NCBI RefSeq assembly: GCF_048551375.1
Contig: NZ_JBLYZJ010000009.1
Coordinates: forward strand, 1-64,000
From: Faucicola sp048551375
GTDB lineage: Bacteria > Pseudomonadota > Gammaproteobacteria > Pseudomonadales > Moraxellaceae
Direction of reading: 5' to 3'
Length of the DNA: 64,000 nucleotides
Part shown: piece by piece, positions 23,771-32,016 of the stretch
Layout: each line of letters starts with the position of its first letter
Numbering within the stretch: position 1 is the first letter of the stretch
Translations under genes and position numbers: made by a program
The notes under the pieces: model-generated
Database searches by the model: none
What the model was told of the DNA's origin: nothing
What the model saw: the letters and a program-made list of their open reading frames with translations, nothing else

Positions 23771-25012
23771 ATGCCCCTAACCGATACCCAAATCAGAAAG
23801 CTAAAACCAACCGATAAATGCACACCATCACGCCCCGATAAGTACAGCGATGGCGATAACCTACGCTTGTGGGTTCGCCATACTGGTAACAAGGTATGGG
23901 TAAGCGATTATACGTTTGGCGGTAAACGTGAAAGCCTTACCATTGGCAAATACCCTACAATGACACTTCAACAGGCAAGAGAACGCAACAACCAAATAAA
24001 AGACATGATAGCCAACGGTATAGACCCCAAAGCGGAAAAGAAAAAATATACCGCAATTCGTGACGGTATAAACCAGTTTTCCAATTTAGCCGAGCAATGG
24101 CATGGCAAACGAAAGGACAGTATCAAGGCAGGAACTTTCAGCCGTGACTATAGCCTATATGAGCGTGATATAAAGCCATTTATCGGTGGCAAGGACATTA
24201 CCACCATTAACCCACTTGAGATACTGGACATCGCCCACCGTATCGAGAACCGAGGGGCAGGCGATATGGCAAGGCGAGCCATTGGACAGATTGGGCAAGT
24301 TTTTACCTATGCCATGCGGTTAGGTATTGTCACGTCAAATCCTACCTACAAACTAAGCGAGGCATTAGCCCCACGCAAACAACAGAGTTTTGCACGGATT
24401 ACCTTTCACCAGTTGCCCAAACTGCTAAACACCATTGACAGCTACAAGGGCGATTTACTCACCAAACTGGGCTTTTACCTTTTGGCTTATACCTTTGTGC
24501 GTACCAATGAATTACGCTTTATGCAGTGGGATGAAATAGACTGGCAAGCCAAATTATGGCGAATACCCTCCGAACGCATGAAAATGAACCGCCCTCACAT
24601 TGTACCGCTTGCCCCTCAAGTGTTGGCAATACTGGAACAAATCCGTGAGTTAGGTTTATCCGATACTTACGTTTTTTATAATTCGTCACGCCAACAGCCA
24701 TACAGTGAGAATGTTTTTACCAATGCTTTAGATAAGATGGGCTATCGTGGCTTGATGACTGGTCACGGCTTCCGTGGGCTTGCCAGTACCACCCTACACG
24801 AACGCCAATACCTGCATGAAGCTATCGAATTGCAACTAGCCCACGACAAGGAAAACAAAATCAGCAAGGCATACAATGGGGCAGAGCATTTGCTTTATAG
24901 GGTCAAGATGATGAACGAATGGGCGAACATGATTGATGACGCTAAGGCAGGCAAGATAGATAATTTAATTCATTTTGCCAGTAGCAAAGCAATCAAAGCT
25001 ATAAATGAGTAA
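23771..25012 (+). CDS. int: P4-type tyrosine integrase
   Basis: A 413-aa site-specific recombinase that inserts and excises the element at the tRNA-Pro gene. The N-terminal DUF4102-type arm-binding domain (about residues 1-90, LTDTQIRKLKPTDKCTPSRP) is followed by a core-binding domain. The catalytic domain shows R244 (TFVRTNEL), K271, H332 and R335 (GHGFRGLAST), H358 and the nucleophile Y368 (KISKAYNG). The gene starts right after inverted ACGGTATA sites and reads into the element from attL, the usual place for integrases at tRNA genes. It appears intact, so mobility is possible. Confidence 0.95.
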   Translation: MPLTDTQIRKLKPTDKCTPSRPDKYSDGDNLRLWVRHTGNKVWVSDYTFGGKRESLTIGKYPTMTLQQARERNNQIKDMIANGIDPKAEKKKYTAIRDGINQFSNLAEQWHGKRKDSIKAGTFSRDYSLYERDIKPFIGGKDITTINPLEILDIAHRIENRGAGDMARRAIGQIGQVFTYAMRLGIVTSNPTYKLSEALAPRKQQSFARITFHQLPKLLNTIDSYKGDLLTKLGFYLLAYTFVRTNELRFMQWDEIDWQAKLWRIPSERMKMNRPHIVPLAPQVLAILEQIRELGLSDTYVFYNSSRQQPYSENVFTNALDKMGYRGLMTGHGFRGLASTTLHERQYLHEAIELQLAHDKENKISKAYNGAEHLLYRVKMMNEWANMIDDAKAGKIDNLIHFASSKAIKAINE

Positions 25013-25064
25013 GCGACCATGATAAGGAACTGGAACGGCAGGAGTTTACATTGGTTCATTACGG

Positions 25065-25092
25065 TTTATAGCGGTGCGTTTTGTGCTATAAT
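25065..25092 (+). promoter_or_regulatory. Predicted promoter for the toxin-antitoxin pair
   Basis: TATAAT at 25087-25092 with a weak TTTATA 16 bp upstream. The following leader (25093-25235) has near-repeats of TGACATTTTTA and a short AAGGC/GCCTT dyad near 25180-25193, possible operator sequence. Confidence 0.4.
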
Positions 25093-25235
25093 TACTGACA
25101 TGAATTTAATAAAATATCACACAAGTATTTGATATTTATAAAAAATATACTGACATTTTTAATGACATTTTACCGTGAAAGGCAAACGCCTTGAAAGTTT
25201 TAAAGGTGACCTAGTGGCGATACAGAGGGCTATGC

Positions 25236-25601
25236 GTGATGAATGAGCCAAAACACAAAGTAGTTTTAACCCAGTATTTTATGGAGTGGTATAACAGTTT
25301 GACGGAAGACGAGCAGGACACCATACAGGCGAATATCATTATTCTACAGCAATATGGTTACCAGTTGGGCAGACCGAAAGCCGATACGATACACGGCAGT
25401 AAACTAACCAATTTGAAAGAGTTACGCATACAGCATGAGGGCAGACCGTACCGAGCATTTTTTGTGTTTGACCCTAAGCGAAATGCAGTTTTATTGTGTG
25501 GTGGCGATAAGACAGGCGATAAACGCTTTTATGACAAGATGATACCCATAGCCGAAACAGTTTATAAAGACTACTTAGCGGAGAATAAAGACCATGAGTA
25601 A
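25236..25601 (+). CDS. RelE/HigB-like toxin
   Basis: The 121-aa product fits the phage Gp49-like RelE/ParE toxin family, mRNA-cleaving enzymes of type II toxin-antitoxin modules. Seen in the sequence: IILQQYGYQLGRPKADTIHG, the KELRIQHEGRPYRAFFVFDP core with conserved arginines, and GGDKTGDKRFYDKMIPIAE. Start is GTG 25236 or the adjacent ATG 25239, with AGAGGG upstream. It overlaps the antitoxin gene by 8 bp. Toxin-first order is typical of HigBA-type modules. Confidence 0.88.
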   Translation: MMNEPKHKVVLTQYFMEWYNSLTEDEQDTIQANIIILQQYGYQLGRPKADTIHGSKLTNLKELRIQHEGRPYRAFFVFDPKRNAVLLCGGDKTGDKRFYDKMIPIAETVYKDYLAENKDHE

Positions 25602-25848
25602 ATTTACCAATTTTGATGACCTTTATAACGCCCTACCCAATGACCGTAAGGCAAAGATACAAGCCAAAGTTAGACAACTTGAGCAAGAAATTAGCCCTAT
25701 TGCTGATGGGGAAAGCCAAGAGGTAACGATTACTTTGCCTAGCAATATTTTGGCATGGTTGAATAAAAACCGCCAACAGGGGCAAGACTTGCCAACACAG
25801 GTAAATCACTTATTGGACGAGGCTATTTTAAATCACGCTATGGCGTAA
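25594..25848 (+). CDS. Antitoxin with HigA-like N-terminus and ribbon-helix-helix-like C-terminus
   Basis: An 84-aa partner of the upstream toxin. Residues 1-33 (MSKFTNFDDLYNALPNDRKA and onward) resemble the N-terminus of XRE antitoxins paired with this toxin family. Residues 46-84 (VTITLPSNILAWLNKNRQQG and LPTQVNHLLDEAI) look instead like a BrnA-type ribbon-helix-helix DNA-binding domain. The usual helix-turn-helix is absent. The composite architecture is my reading by eye. The antitoxin probably represses its own promoter. Confidence 0.75.
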   Translation: MSKFTNFDDLYNALPNDRKAKIQAKVRQLEQEISPIADGESQEVTITLPSNILAWLNKNRQQGQDLPTQVNHLLDEAILNHAMA

Positions 25849-25951
25849 CCACTTTTGCAAGGCTAGGAGTAATTAACCGAACGGCTATACTTCGCACCGA
25901 ATAGCCAACGCCTTGCACCCTCTTTTGATTGGTGCGTATTGGTGCGAGATT

Positions 25952-26713
25952 GTGGAAAGCATAACCATTGAGGACACATTAAAATTACTAAGTGAGGGAT
26001 TACAGAAAACATGGACAAGGCATAAACTAGCCGATTATTGCAGAAGTGGACAGTTCACCCCCTATTTTGAGTTTGTGGGGGGCGTATCAAAAACCACGCA
26101 AATAGATTTTGATTTTAACAACGTTCCCCCCAGTTTGGGGGAAAACGCTCACAAGCAACCTATAAACAACCCACAAAAAAGCACGATTTTGCTATATAAC
26201 GAGTTATTGCTATCAGTGGTAAGAAATCCCAAACGCACCGCCCCAGTAAACTATGGCAAAGAATACGACCCACGGACAGGAGAGGTGTACGAAGACATTT
26301 ACCAATTATGCCCCATTGGTTATTTTAATGCTGAAAATGTCAACCTTTTGGATACTTACACCCCACCAAATGATTATTTTTATGAAGTTACCACAGATGA
26401 CATTTTATTCAGTAAGTCTAGGATAATGGACTACATAAAAACCATTAATATGTTTGATGACCTTACCGAACCCAAAACCACGCCAGCCGATGACGAACCA
26501 AAAGAAAGTGTTTACCATCTTGTAAATGCTATGAAAACACTATTACTAGACCCACAATTAACAGGGCAGTTTTTCCAAGATAAAGACAATGAAAACGCAC
26601 CTAAAAAGCCTACACAAACCATGTTAGCAAAACACATAGAAAGCATGAAAATTAGAAACTTAGGCGAACGCACCATTAACGGAATTTTTGCACAAGCTAA
26701 CAAAATCAGTTAG
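25952..26713 (+). CDS. Element-encoded DNA-binding-like protein
   Basis: A 253-aa protein of no certain family. The N-terminus (ITIEDTLKLLSEGLQKTWTR) resembles the domain-and-HTH start of proteins common on integrative elements. The C-terminus (about 180-253, ending IRNLGERTINGIFAQANKIS) looks like a helical domain seen at the end of similar small phage or island proteins. The middle is unassigned. Start is uncertain: GTG 25952 fits best, but TTG 25913 or 25925 is possible. It is followed by a terminator. Confidence 0.6.
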   Translation: MESITIEDTLKLLSEGLQKTWTRHKLADYCRSGQFTPYFEFVGGVSKTTQIDFDFNNVPPSLGENAHKQPINNPQKSTILLYNELLLSVVRNPKRTAPVNYGKEYDPRTGEVYEDIYQLCPIGYFNAENVNLLDTYTPPNDYFYEVTTDDILFSKSRIMDYIKTINMFDDLTEPKTTPADDEPKESVYHLVNAMKTLLLDPQLTGQFFQDKDNENAPKKPTQTMLAKHIESMKIRNLGERTINGIFAQANKIS

Positions 26714-26720
26714 CCCCACC

Positions 26721-26757
26721 TTTTGCAAATTGCAAATTGCTTTTGGCAGTTTGCAAT
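26721..26757 (+). repeat. GCAAATT repeats before alpA
   Basis: TTTGCAAATTGCAAATTGC and a further TTTGCAA lie between the previous gene and the terminator. Short, spaced repeats of this kind could be regulator binding sites; no protein can be assigned. Confidence 0.35.
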
Positions 26758-26796
26758 GACCTACCACTACCCCACCACCTAAGATAACCCCAAGCG

Positions 26797-26822
26797 AACC
26801 GCATAGCATTAAGCGGTTTTTT
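26797..26822 (+). terminator. Terminator before alpA
   Basis: AACCGC pairs with GCGGTT (6 bp, 10-nt loop) and runs into T6. It separates the toxin-antitoxin side of the element from the regulator-replication operon. Confidence 0.7.
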
Positions 26823-26847
26823 ATTAACACGCTATGGAGTTATCAGC

Positions 26848-27060
26848 ATGACCCAAAACCAACCTATCACCCTACCCCCTCAAGGCGTAAGCCGTGCCAA
26901 GCAGATTTTACAGCTTGTACCGATTGGCAAAACCACACTTTACAAACTGGTAAAGCAAGGCAAATTCCCACAGCCCATAAAGCTAGGCGAGAATACCACC
27001 GTTTGGCGTAATGCCGAAGTGTTGGCATGGCTTGACAACCTAGACAGCCAAACAGCATAA
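26848..27060 (+). CDS. AlpA-family transcriptional regulator
   Basis: The 70-aa protein is an AlpA/MerR-like winged helix: LVPIGKTTLYKLVKQGKFPQ then PIKLGENTTVWRNAEVLAWL. In P4 and related satellites such proteins (AlpA, Vis) control integrase expression and act as excisionase. GGAG lies 8 nt before the ATG. It probably drives excision or the following operon here, which is inference. Confidence 0.88.
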   Translation: MTQNQPITLPPQGVSRAKQILQLVPIGKTTLYKLVKQGKFPQPIKLGENTTVWRNAEVLAWLDNLDSQTA

Positions 27061-27070
27061 GGGGCAGAGC

Positions 27071-27325
27071 ATGACAGCAAACACCCCTAGCCCCAATGAT
27101 ACGACCACCCACAAACGCCAGTTACTTGCTCACCTTATGACTGGTAAAAAGCTAACCACCATCACCGCATTAGAGCATTACCAATGTTTTGCTTGCTCAC
27201 AGCGGTTAGGGGATTTACGCAGAAATGGCGTACCAATTCAAAGCCAATTTATCAAACTAGCCAATGGTAAGCGTGTAAAAGAGTATTGGCTAGAGCCTAG
27301 CTACATTCAAAAGGAGGGGCAATAA
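27071..27325 (+). CDS. Winged-helix protein (HTH_39-like)
   Basis: An 84-aa protein with KRQLLAHLMTGKKLTTITAL and CSQRLGDLRRNGVPIQSQFI, matching the small helix-turn-helix family (Pfam HTH_39) found on phages and islands. It follows alpA by 10 bp. The stop TAA shares a base with the next ATG (TAATG). The role is not known beyond likely DNA binding. Confidence 0.75.
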   Translation: MTANTPSPNDTTTHKRQLLAHLMTGKKLTTITALEHYQCFACSQRLGDLRRNGVPIQSQFIKLANGKRVKEYWLEPSYIQKEGQ

Positions 27326-27909
27326 TGACAGACTTATACAAAGACACCACCCCACAGCCTAAACGCTCACAGGTGGCAAATGGTGAGCATGGCAAGGGTA
27401 TGGCTATGCTATGCGAGATTATCCACACACTTATCACCGTTACCATGTTGGCAGGCGTGTTGCTATTGGTTATCCATTGCCAACCACTACACGCAAAAAA
27501 CAAACTTCTTTCCGTTGTGGGAATTCCCACAACGAACAACAGTTTATTAAATAACTTAGATAATAAAAACTTGCATATTTTTACGGATATGGGGGATAAT
27601 ACAGACCTCTCAAAAAACAATAGCGGACAAGCCAGCCGTTACCCATTGGCTTTTTTTGTGCCTAAATCATTGCAAGCCTCTCAAGCGACCAATGCCAAAG
27701 ACACAACCCACCTACCCCCATTCTTAGGGGTAAACCATCATATCATGCCATCAATGGCAATCAGTTATGGTGGGGTGACATTGCAAAATAAGCGTAAGCC
27801 AATATGCAGGGCGGTTACTATTGTTACCGAGAGTGAACCCCACCACCCTATGATTTTTCATAGCGTGGTAACTACTCAAAAAACAATAGGAGGGCATTAC
27901 CATGCCTAA
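27325..27909 (+). CDS. Hypothetical protein with one membrane segment
   Basis: A 194-aa product of no recognised family. A hydrophobic stretch at about residues 29-50 (IIHTLITVTMLAGVLLLVIH) is the only clear feature; the rest is low-complexity and polar. A strong AGGAGG box precedes the ATG. A 22-bp perfect palindrome lies in its coding sequence. It overlaps both neighbours. It might be a real protein or a coding frame over a regulatory RNA region. Confidence 0.5.
   Translation: MTDLYKDTTPQPKRSQVANGEHGKGMAMLCEIIHTLITVTMLAGVLLLVIHCQPLHAKNKLLSVVGIPTTNNSLLNNLDNKNLHIFTDMGDNTDLSKNNSGQASRYPLAFFVPKSLQASQATNAKDTTHLPPFLGVNHHIMPSMAISYGGVTLQNKRKPICRAVTIVTESEPHHPMIFHSVVTTQKTIGGHYHA
27513..27534. repeat. 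22-bp perfect palindrome inside the element
   Basis: Centred on GAATTC; the left half is CGTTGTGGGAA and the right half its exact complement. It can form a strong hairpin in RNA or a dimer-protein site in DNA. It sits inside the 27325-27909 frame. Confidence 0.8.
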
Positions 27910-28174
27910 ATCAACTCACACCCCTATCAAAAAACCTCACACCGTTACGCTAAATGAAATTGACCTTTGCCAATTACTCGATGAAATCGAGGGGGTTAAT
28001 TGTGCCATTGACGATGTAACCAAAGCACTGAACCTTATCCGTTTTGGTGATGACAACACGCCAGCCAAAGCCCTTGCTAGTCTATCTATTGAAACCCTTT
28101 GCACATGGGGCGAAATCTTAGCGGTAGCCCATGCTGATTTAACCAAAACAATGCAGGGGGTAAGCCATGAGTAA
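27902..28174 (+). CDS. Hypothetical small element protein
   Basis: A 90-aa acidic protein starting MPKSTHTPIKKPHTVTLNEI with two probable helices (LCQLLDEIEGVNCAIDDVTK and LCTWGEILAVAHADLTKTMQ). No family recognised. AGGAGGG precedes the ATG; it overlaps the previous gene by 8 bp and the next by 8 bp. Confidence 0.6.
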   Translation: MPKSTHTPIKKPHTVTLNEIDLCQLLDEIEGVNCAIDDVTKALNLIRFGDDNTPAKALASLSIETLCTWGEILAVAHADLTKTMQGVSHE

Positions 28175-28304
28175 CCGCCCTCAACGTGGCAAAAATAAGG
28201 GGCGTACAGCCCTTTATTTTCCAAAGTGGCATTACACCACCCCCCACACCGATAAACGCAACCAACGCAACGCTATCGCCAATGGCAGGGGGATTTTCAA
28301 ATGA
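28167..28304 (+). CDS. 45-residue basic protein in the element operon
   Basis: A short open frame reading MSNRPQRGKNKGRTALYFPK and ending GRGIFK. It is very basic. Its start overlaps the preceding stop (8 bp) and its TGA is embedded in the next ATG (ATGA), so it fits exactly into the coupled operon. No family recognised. It may bind nucleic acid, by charge only. Confidence 0.55.
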   Translation: MSNRPQRGKNKGRTALYFPKWHYTTPHTDKRNQRNAIANGRGIFK

Positions 28305-28639
28305 AAAATAAACCAGTCATTATGCTAACGAAAGCCCTTAACAAGGAATACCCCAAACGGAGCAAAGCAAAGTTTAAAAACTTTCCCCAGTGGGTAACAC
28401 AGTCATGCACCAAAGCCGATTTAAAAGACGGCTTTATGATTGGTGCAGAGTTTTACCGCCCTGTTTATGGCATTGCCATTAATGGGGTTTATATGCCCTA
28501 CCGTTTTGACAATAAACACGCCAGCCAAATGTTACACAACCATTTGCTACCACAATTTTTACAGCGTGGGGCGAAGTTTGATACTGGTATTTTGGGCTTT
28601 CAAGTATTTACCGAGGGGGATTTAACCAATGAACAATAA
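28301..28639 (+). CDS. Hypothetical element protein upstream of the primase
   Basis: A 112-aa basic protein (FKNFPQWVTQSCTKADLKDG, then YRPVYGIAINGVYMPYRFDN) that I cannot place in a family. GGGGGA precedes the ATG. It overlaps the primase gene by 11 bp, so it is likely coupled to it and may serve replication. Confidence 0.6.
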   Translation: MKNKPVIMLTKALNKEYPKRSKAKFKNFPQWVTQSCTKADLKDGFMIGAEFYRPVYGIAINGVYMPYRFDNKHASQMLHNHLLPQFLQRGAKFDTGILGFQVFTEGDLTNEQ

Positions 28640-30893
28640 ACCAAACTTAGAGCAAGCCACACGCCACCTAAACGCCCTAGCCCCCAATGGTGGGGCGTTT
28701 ACCTTTTGCACCATCAAAGGCAAAGTAACAAAGCATTATCACGGAACGCTTGAGCAACACGCCACCCAATTAACCAAAGCAAATGAGCAAGGGGCAGGCG
28801 TGTTTGTGACAGTAAACAAAACTGATGGCAAGGGCAGAAAGGAGGAAAACATAACGGCGGTGCGTGGGCTGTTTTTGGATTTTGACAACGAGCGAGGGCA
28901 ACGCACTGATGACCTGTTAAGCCTAGATTTATTCCACAGTGAAGCATTAACGCCCAGTATGATTGTGGAAAGCTCAACAGGCAAACATCACGCCTATTGG
29001 TTCGCTGATGGGATACCATTGGATAAATTTAGCCAGTGGCAGGAAAAGCTAATCCATCACTATAGCCACCTGTTACCAATGGATAAAATCGACCTATTAA
29101 AGGACTTGCCTAGGGTAATGCGATTGGCAGGGTTTTATCACACGAAAGGCGAGCCAGTTATGACAAGGATTGTCTATCCAAGGGAGGGCGAGGCGATACA
29201 GCGTTACACATTGGCAGAGATTGGGGCGTTTATTGACAGCTTGCCCACCTATGACAGGCAGACAAGCCAAAAGACAACGGACAGCAAACACAATGACATT
29301 GTATCAGATGATTGGGACTTTACCAAAGATGAACCGTTAGGGTTATCAGTGGCAGAGATTAAGCACTATTTGCAATATGTCACGGATAATGCGGATTATG
29401 ACACATGGCTAAAAATGGGAATGATACTTCACCATGAATTTAGAGGCGATAGCGAGGGGTTAAACTTGTGGGATAGTTGGAGTGACACCGCCCATAATTA
29501 TGCAGGGTATGACGAATTAGCCGAGAAGTGGCAGACGTTTGACAGCTTGCCCAAAGATACGCCCATAACACTTAGAACGCTGATTAAATGGGCGATGGAT
29601 AATAAGGGTTTTAAACCCTACCAAATCGACATTACGGACGCTTATACCGTCATTGCACAACTTGCCACACTGGACGAAACCGCCTACCAATTACAACGAA
29701 AAGAAAAGGCAAAACAGATTGGCATTACCCCCACAGGGTTAGACAAAGCGGTCAACGCAGAACGCAAAAAAATTGATAATGAAACCCAAGCTAAAGTTGT
29801 GGACGATACCGAGCCACACACCGAAGCAGTCAACGGCAACGCCTTAGCCGATGAAATTTATTCACTGGTGAAAGCACATATCGCCTGTGAGGATTCCATA
29901 GCAGTAACAGCCACACTATGGATATTCTTTACATGGTGCATTGAGGTAGCCTATATCGCCCCCATTGCGTGGATAAATGCACCAGAGAAAAGGTGCGGAA
30001 AAACACAATTAGCCAAACTCATAGGGCGTATGAGCAAAAGAGCATTGTTTGCTAGTGGTATTTCGTCAGCCTCTTTATTTCGCACCGTGGATAAATTCAA
30101 CCCTACTTTTATCATTGATGAAGCGGACAGTTTTATCAAAGATAATGAGGATTTAAGGGGTGTTATCAATGCAGGTTTTAGCCGTGACAATCCGTATATT
30201 ATCCGTTGTGTTGGTGAGAACCTAGAGCCAACGCCTTTTAATGTTTTTGGGGCAAAGGTGATAAGTGGTATCGGTAAATTGCCTAGCACCATCACAGACA
30301 GGTCAATATCGCTCACACTTCGCAGGGCATTACCAACCGAGGATATCAAACGGTTGCGAGATTTACCCATTTCAGTAACCGAAGCTATTAAATCGAAGTT
30401 GGCAAGATGGGCTAATGACCATAGCCAACAGGTATGCACCGCAAAGCCAACCCTACCGCAAAGCATTTATAACCGTGAATATGATACATGGGAAATATTG
30501 TTTCAAATCGCCCACGTTTTAGGCGGTGATTGGCTAGAGCGTGTAACAGTGGCTTGCCTAACTATCACAGGAAACGAACCCACAGAGCCTAGCCTAAATG
30601 AGCAGTTACTCATGGATATTAAGACCCTATTTGAACGCCATAGCCTTGAGCGTATTTCCAGTAAAGATTTATTGGCAGGACTTACAGGGGGATTGGGTGA
30701 TGAGTTTGGGGAGCATGAACCCATGATATGGGAAACCTATAATCATGGTAAGCCAATGAGCGATAGGCAACTTGCCAAACGATTAAAGGATTTTGGGATT
30801 AAGTCTATAAAAATCCGTTTTGATGATAAAACCTTAATGGGATACTACAAAAAGGATTTTTCAGACGCTTTTAATAGATATTTGCCCCAGTAA
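28629..30893 (+). CDS. Primase-helicase (RepB-like primase, PriCT-2, DUF3631)
   Basis: A 754-aa replication protein. The N-terminal part has a RepB/archaeo-eukaryotic primase-like core (FLDFDNE near residues 82-88, SSTGKHHAYWFAD near 114-127, DLPRVMRLAGFYHTKGEP). A PriCT-2 domain follows (about 235-320). The C-terminal DUF3631 domain has a P-loop in APEKRCGKTQL (about 450-460) and the acid box FIIDEAD (about 494-500). Linking primase and helicase parallels P4 alpha, which starts replication of the satellite. It is the last and largest gene of the overlapping operon; the repeats just downstream could be its origin. Confidence 0.88.
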   Translation: MNNKPNLEQATRHLNALAPNGGAFTFCTIKGKVTKHYHGTLEQHATQLTKANEQGAGVFVTVNKTDGKGRKEENITAVRGLFLDFDNERGQRTDDLLSLDLFHSEALTPSMIVESSTGKHHAYWFADGIPLDKFSQWQEKLIHHYSHLLPMDKIDLLKDLPRVMRLAGFYHTKGEPVMTRIVYPREGEAIQRYTLAEIGAFIDSLPTYDRQTSQKTTDSKHNDIVSDDWDFTKDEPLGLSVAEIKHYLQYVTDNADYDTWLKMGMILHHEFRGDSEGLNLWDSWSDTAHNYAGYDELAEKWQTFDSLPKDTPITLRTLIKWAMDNKGFKPYQIDITDAYTVIAQLATLDETAYQLQRKEKAKQIGITPTGLDKAVNAERKKIDNETQAKVVDDTEPHTEAVNGNALADEIYSLVKAHIACEDSIAVTATLWIFFTWCIEVAYIAPIAWINAPEKRCGKTQLAKLIGRMSKRALFASGISSASLFRTVDKFNPTFIIDEADSFIKDNEDLRGVINAGFSRDNPYIIRCVGENLEPTPFNVFGAKVISGIGKLPSTITDRSISLTLRRALPTEDIKRLRDLPISVTEAIKSKLARWANDHSQQVCTAKPTLPQSIYNREYDTWEILFQIAHVLGGDWLERVTVACLTITGNEPTEPSLNEQLLMDIKTLFERHSLERISSKDLLAGLTGGLGDEFGEHEPMIWETYNHGKPMSDRQLAKRLKDFGIKSIKIRFDDKTLMGYYKKDFSDAFNRYLPQ

Positions 30894-30904
30894 CCCTATT
30901 TTAT

Positions 30905-31032
30905 ACGGAACAATGGAACAAACCAGTAATAGCAAGGCTTACAGCCGATTTTTATACGGAACATTATTTAATCGTGTTCCGTATAAAAACAACCGAAAAC
31001 CCTTGATTTTACTAAGTTGTTCCATTGTTCCG
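30905..31032 (+). repeat. Iteron-like dyads downstream of the primase (candidate origin)
   Basis: ACGGAACA occurs at 30905-30912 and 30956-30963 and inverted at 30975-30982. A perfect 15-bp hairpin arm pair is at 30949-30963 and 30975-30989. CGGAACAATGGAACAA (30906-30921) has an exact inverted copy at 31017-31032. Next to it 31130-31290 is strongly A+T-rich with A-tracts. The layout resembles a replication origin beside its initiator gene. Confidence 0.55.
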
Positions 31033-31100
31033 CTTAAACACCCCCCACTTGAGAGAAAATAATAAAGTAGTGGTTAAATTGGCAGGCGTGGCGATGATTG

Positions 31101-31127
31101 GGGCATGGTTTAGGCTATGCCCTTTTT
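31101..31127 (+). terminator. Terminator of the element's replication operon
   Basis: GGGCAT pairs with ATGCCC (extendable with G-T and G-C pairs) and runs into T5, 208 bp past the primase stop. Between it and the next gene (31128-31357) lies A+T-rich sequence with no gene I can support. Confidence 0.7.
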
Positions 31128-31357
31128 ATGGAATCCGAAAATAGGTTAAAACCTCATTTTTTAGCCAAAAATGTAGTAAAAAGCAGTATTTTTACCTCAA
31201 AAACAACCAAAAAATACTAAAAAACCTTACTTTTTGACCCAAACACAGCTTAAAAACCACCAAAAACGCCCTAGTTACTTCAACAAAATAACCATTTTAT
31301 AAAATCCACTGTAGCCCTTGCCAGTCATAGGCTAAAGGCATATTTCATGGTAAACTA

Positions 31358-31888
31358 TTGTTAAATTTGCCTAGTGATTTAGATATGGGAAAACTAGCCA
31401 CCACACCACATTTAAGCCAATATCCAAAAATCAGCGTTGCTGATTATAAAGACCGCTTGCAACCAAACGCCACAAGCCTAACCCTAGATTATCGTTTTAG
31501 GGATAAGGCATACCATTACAATATCAGTTTGACAAAAACAGCGTGTAATTATGGCGGATATCAATATTGGTTTATTTGCCCTCATTGTGGTAAGCGTGTG
31601 GGCGTGTTGTATTGTGCAGGGCTATTTGTGTGCAGGCATTGCATTGGAGCGAACTATACCACCCAGTTAATGCAACCATTGGACAAGCTATTTGTAAAGG
31701 TGGAAAAGATACGCCACCGCCTAGGGTGGCAAGCAGGCATAGCAAACGGACACGGCAACCGCCCCAAAGGTATGCACCACAAAACCTATTTTAAACTCAC
31801 CCATCAGCATGATAGTTTGGTAAATAAAATCTGTGGGGCAAGTTACAGGCAGTTGGGCATTACCCCACCCAAACACTTACAAGAATAA
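31358..31888 (+). CDS. Zinc-ribbon protein of mobile elements
   Basis: A 176-aa protein with a zinc ribbon: CPHCGK at about 74-79 and CRHC near 92-95, followed by a basic region with RPKGMHHKTYFKLTHQHDSL. Similar proteins of unknown function occur on integrative elements. The start is unsettled: TTG 31358 or ATG 31385 (MGKLATTPHLSQYPKISVAD). Last gene before attR and separate from the replication operon; it may be cargo. Confidence 0.7.
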   Translation: MLNLPSDLDMGKLATTPHLSQYPKISVADYKDRLQPNATSLTLDYRFRDKAYHYNISLTKTACNYGGYQYWFICPHCGKRVGVLYCAGLFVCRHCIGANYTTQLMQPLDKLFVKVEKIRHRLGWQAGIANGHGNRPKGMHHKTYFKLTHQHDSLVNKICGASYRQLGITPPKHLQE

Positions 31889-32016
31889 AGCCGTAAAAAT
31901 TGGACAGTGGTATTTTTCGCCTTGCCAACCCCAAAAAACATTATCAGTTACAAAAAATATTCCAAAGCCAAAAATGATTAAAAAACGTCAAAAAATAGGG
32001 GTGACTTTTGAAAATC

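Noticed and set aside
23550..23780. A 76-codon frame over tRNA-Pro
   Set aside because: Runs through the tRNA and terminator and has no coding features.
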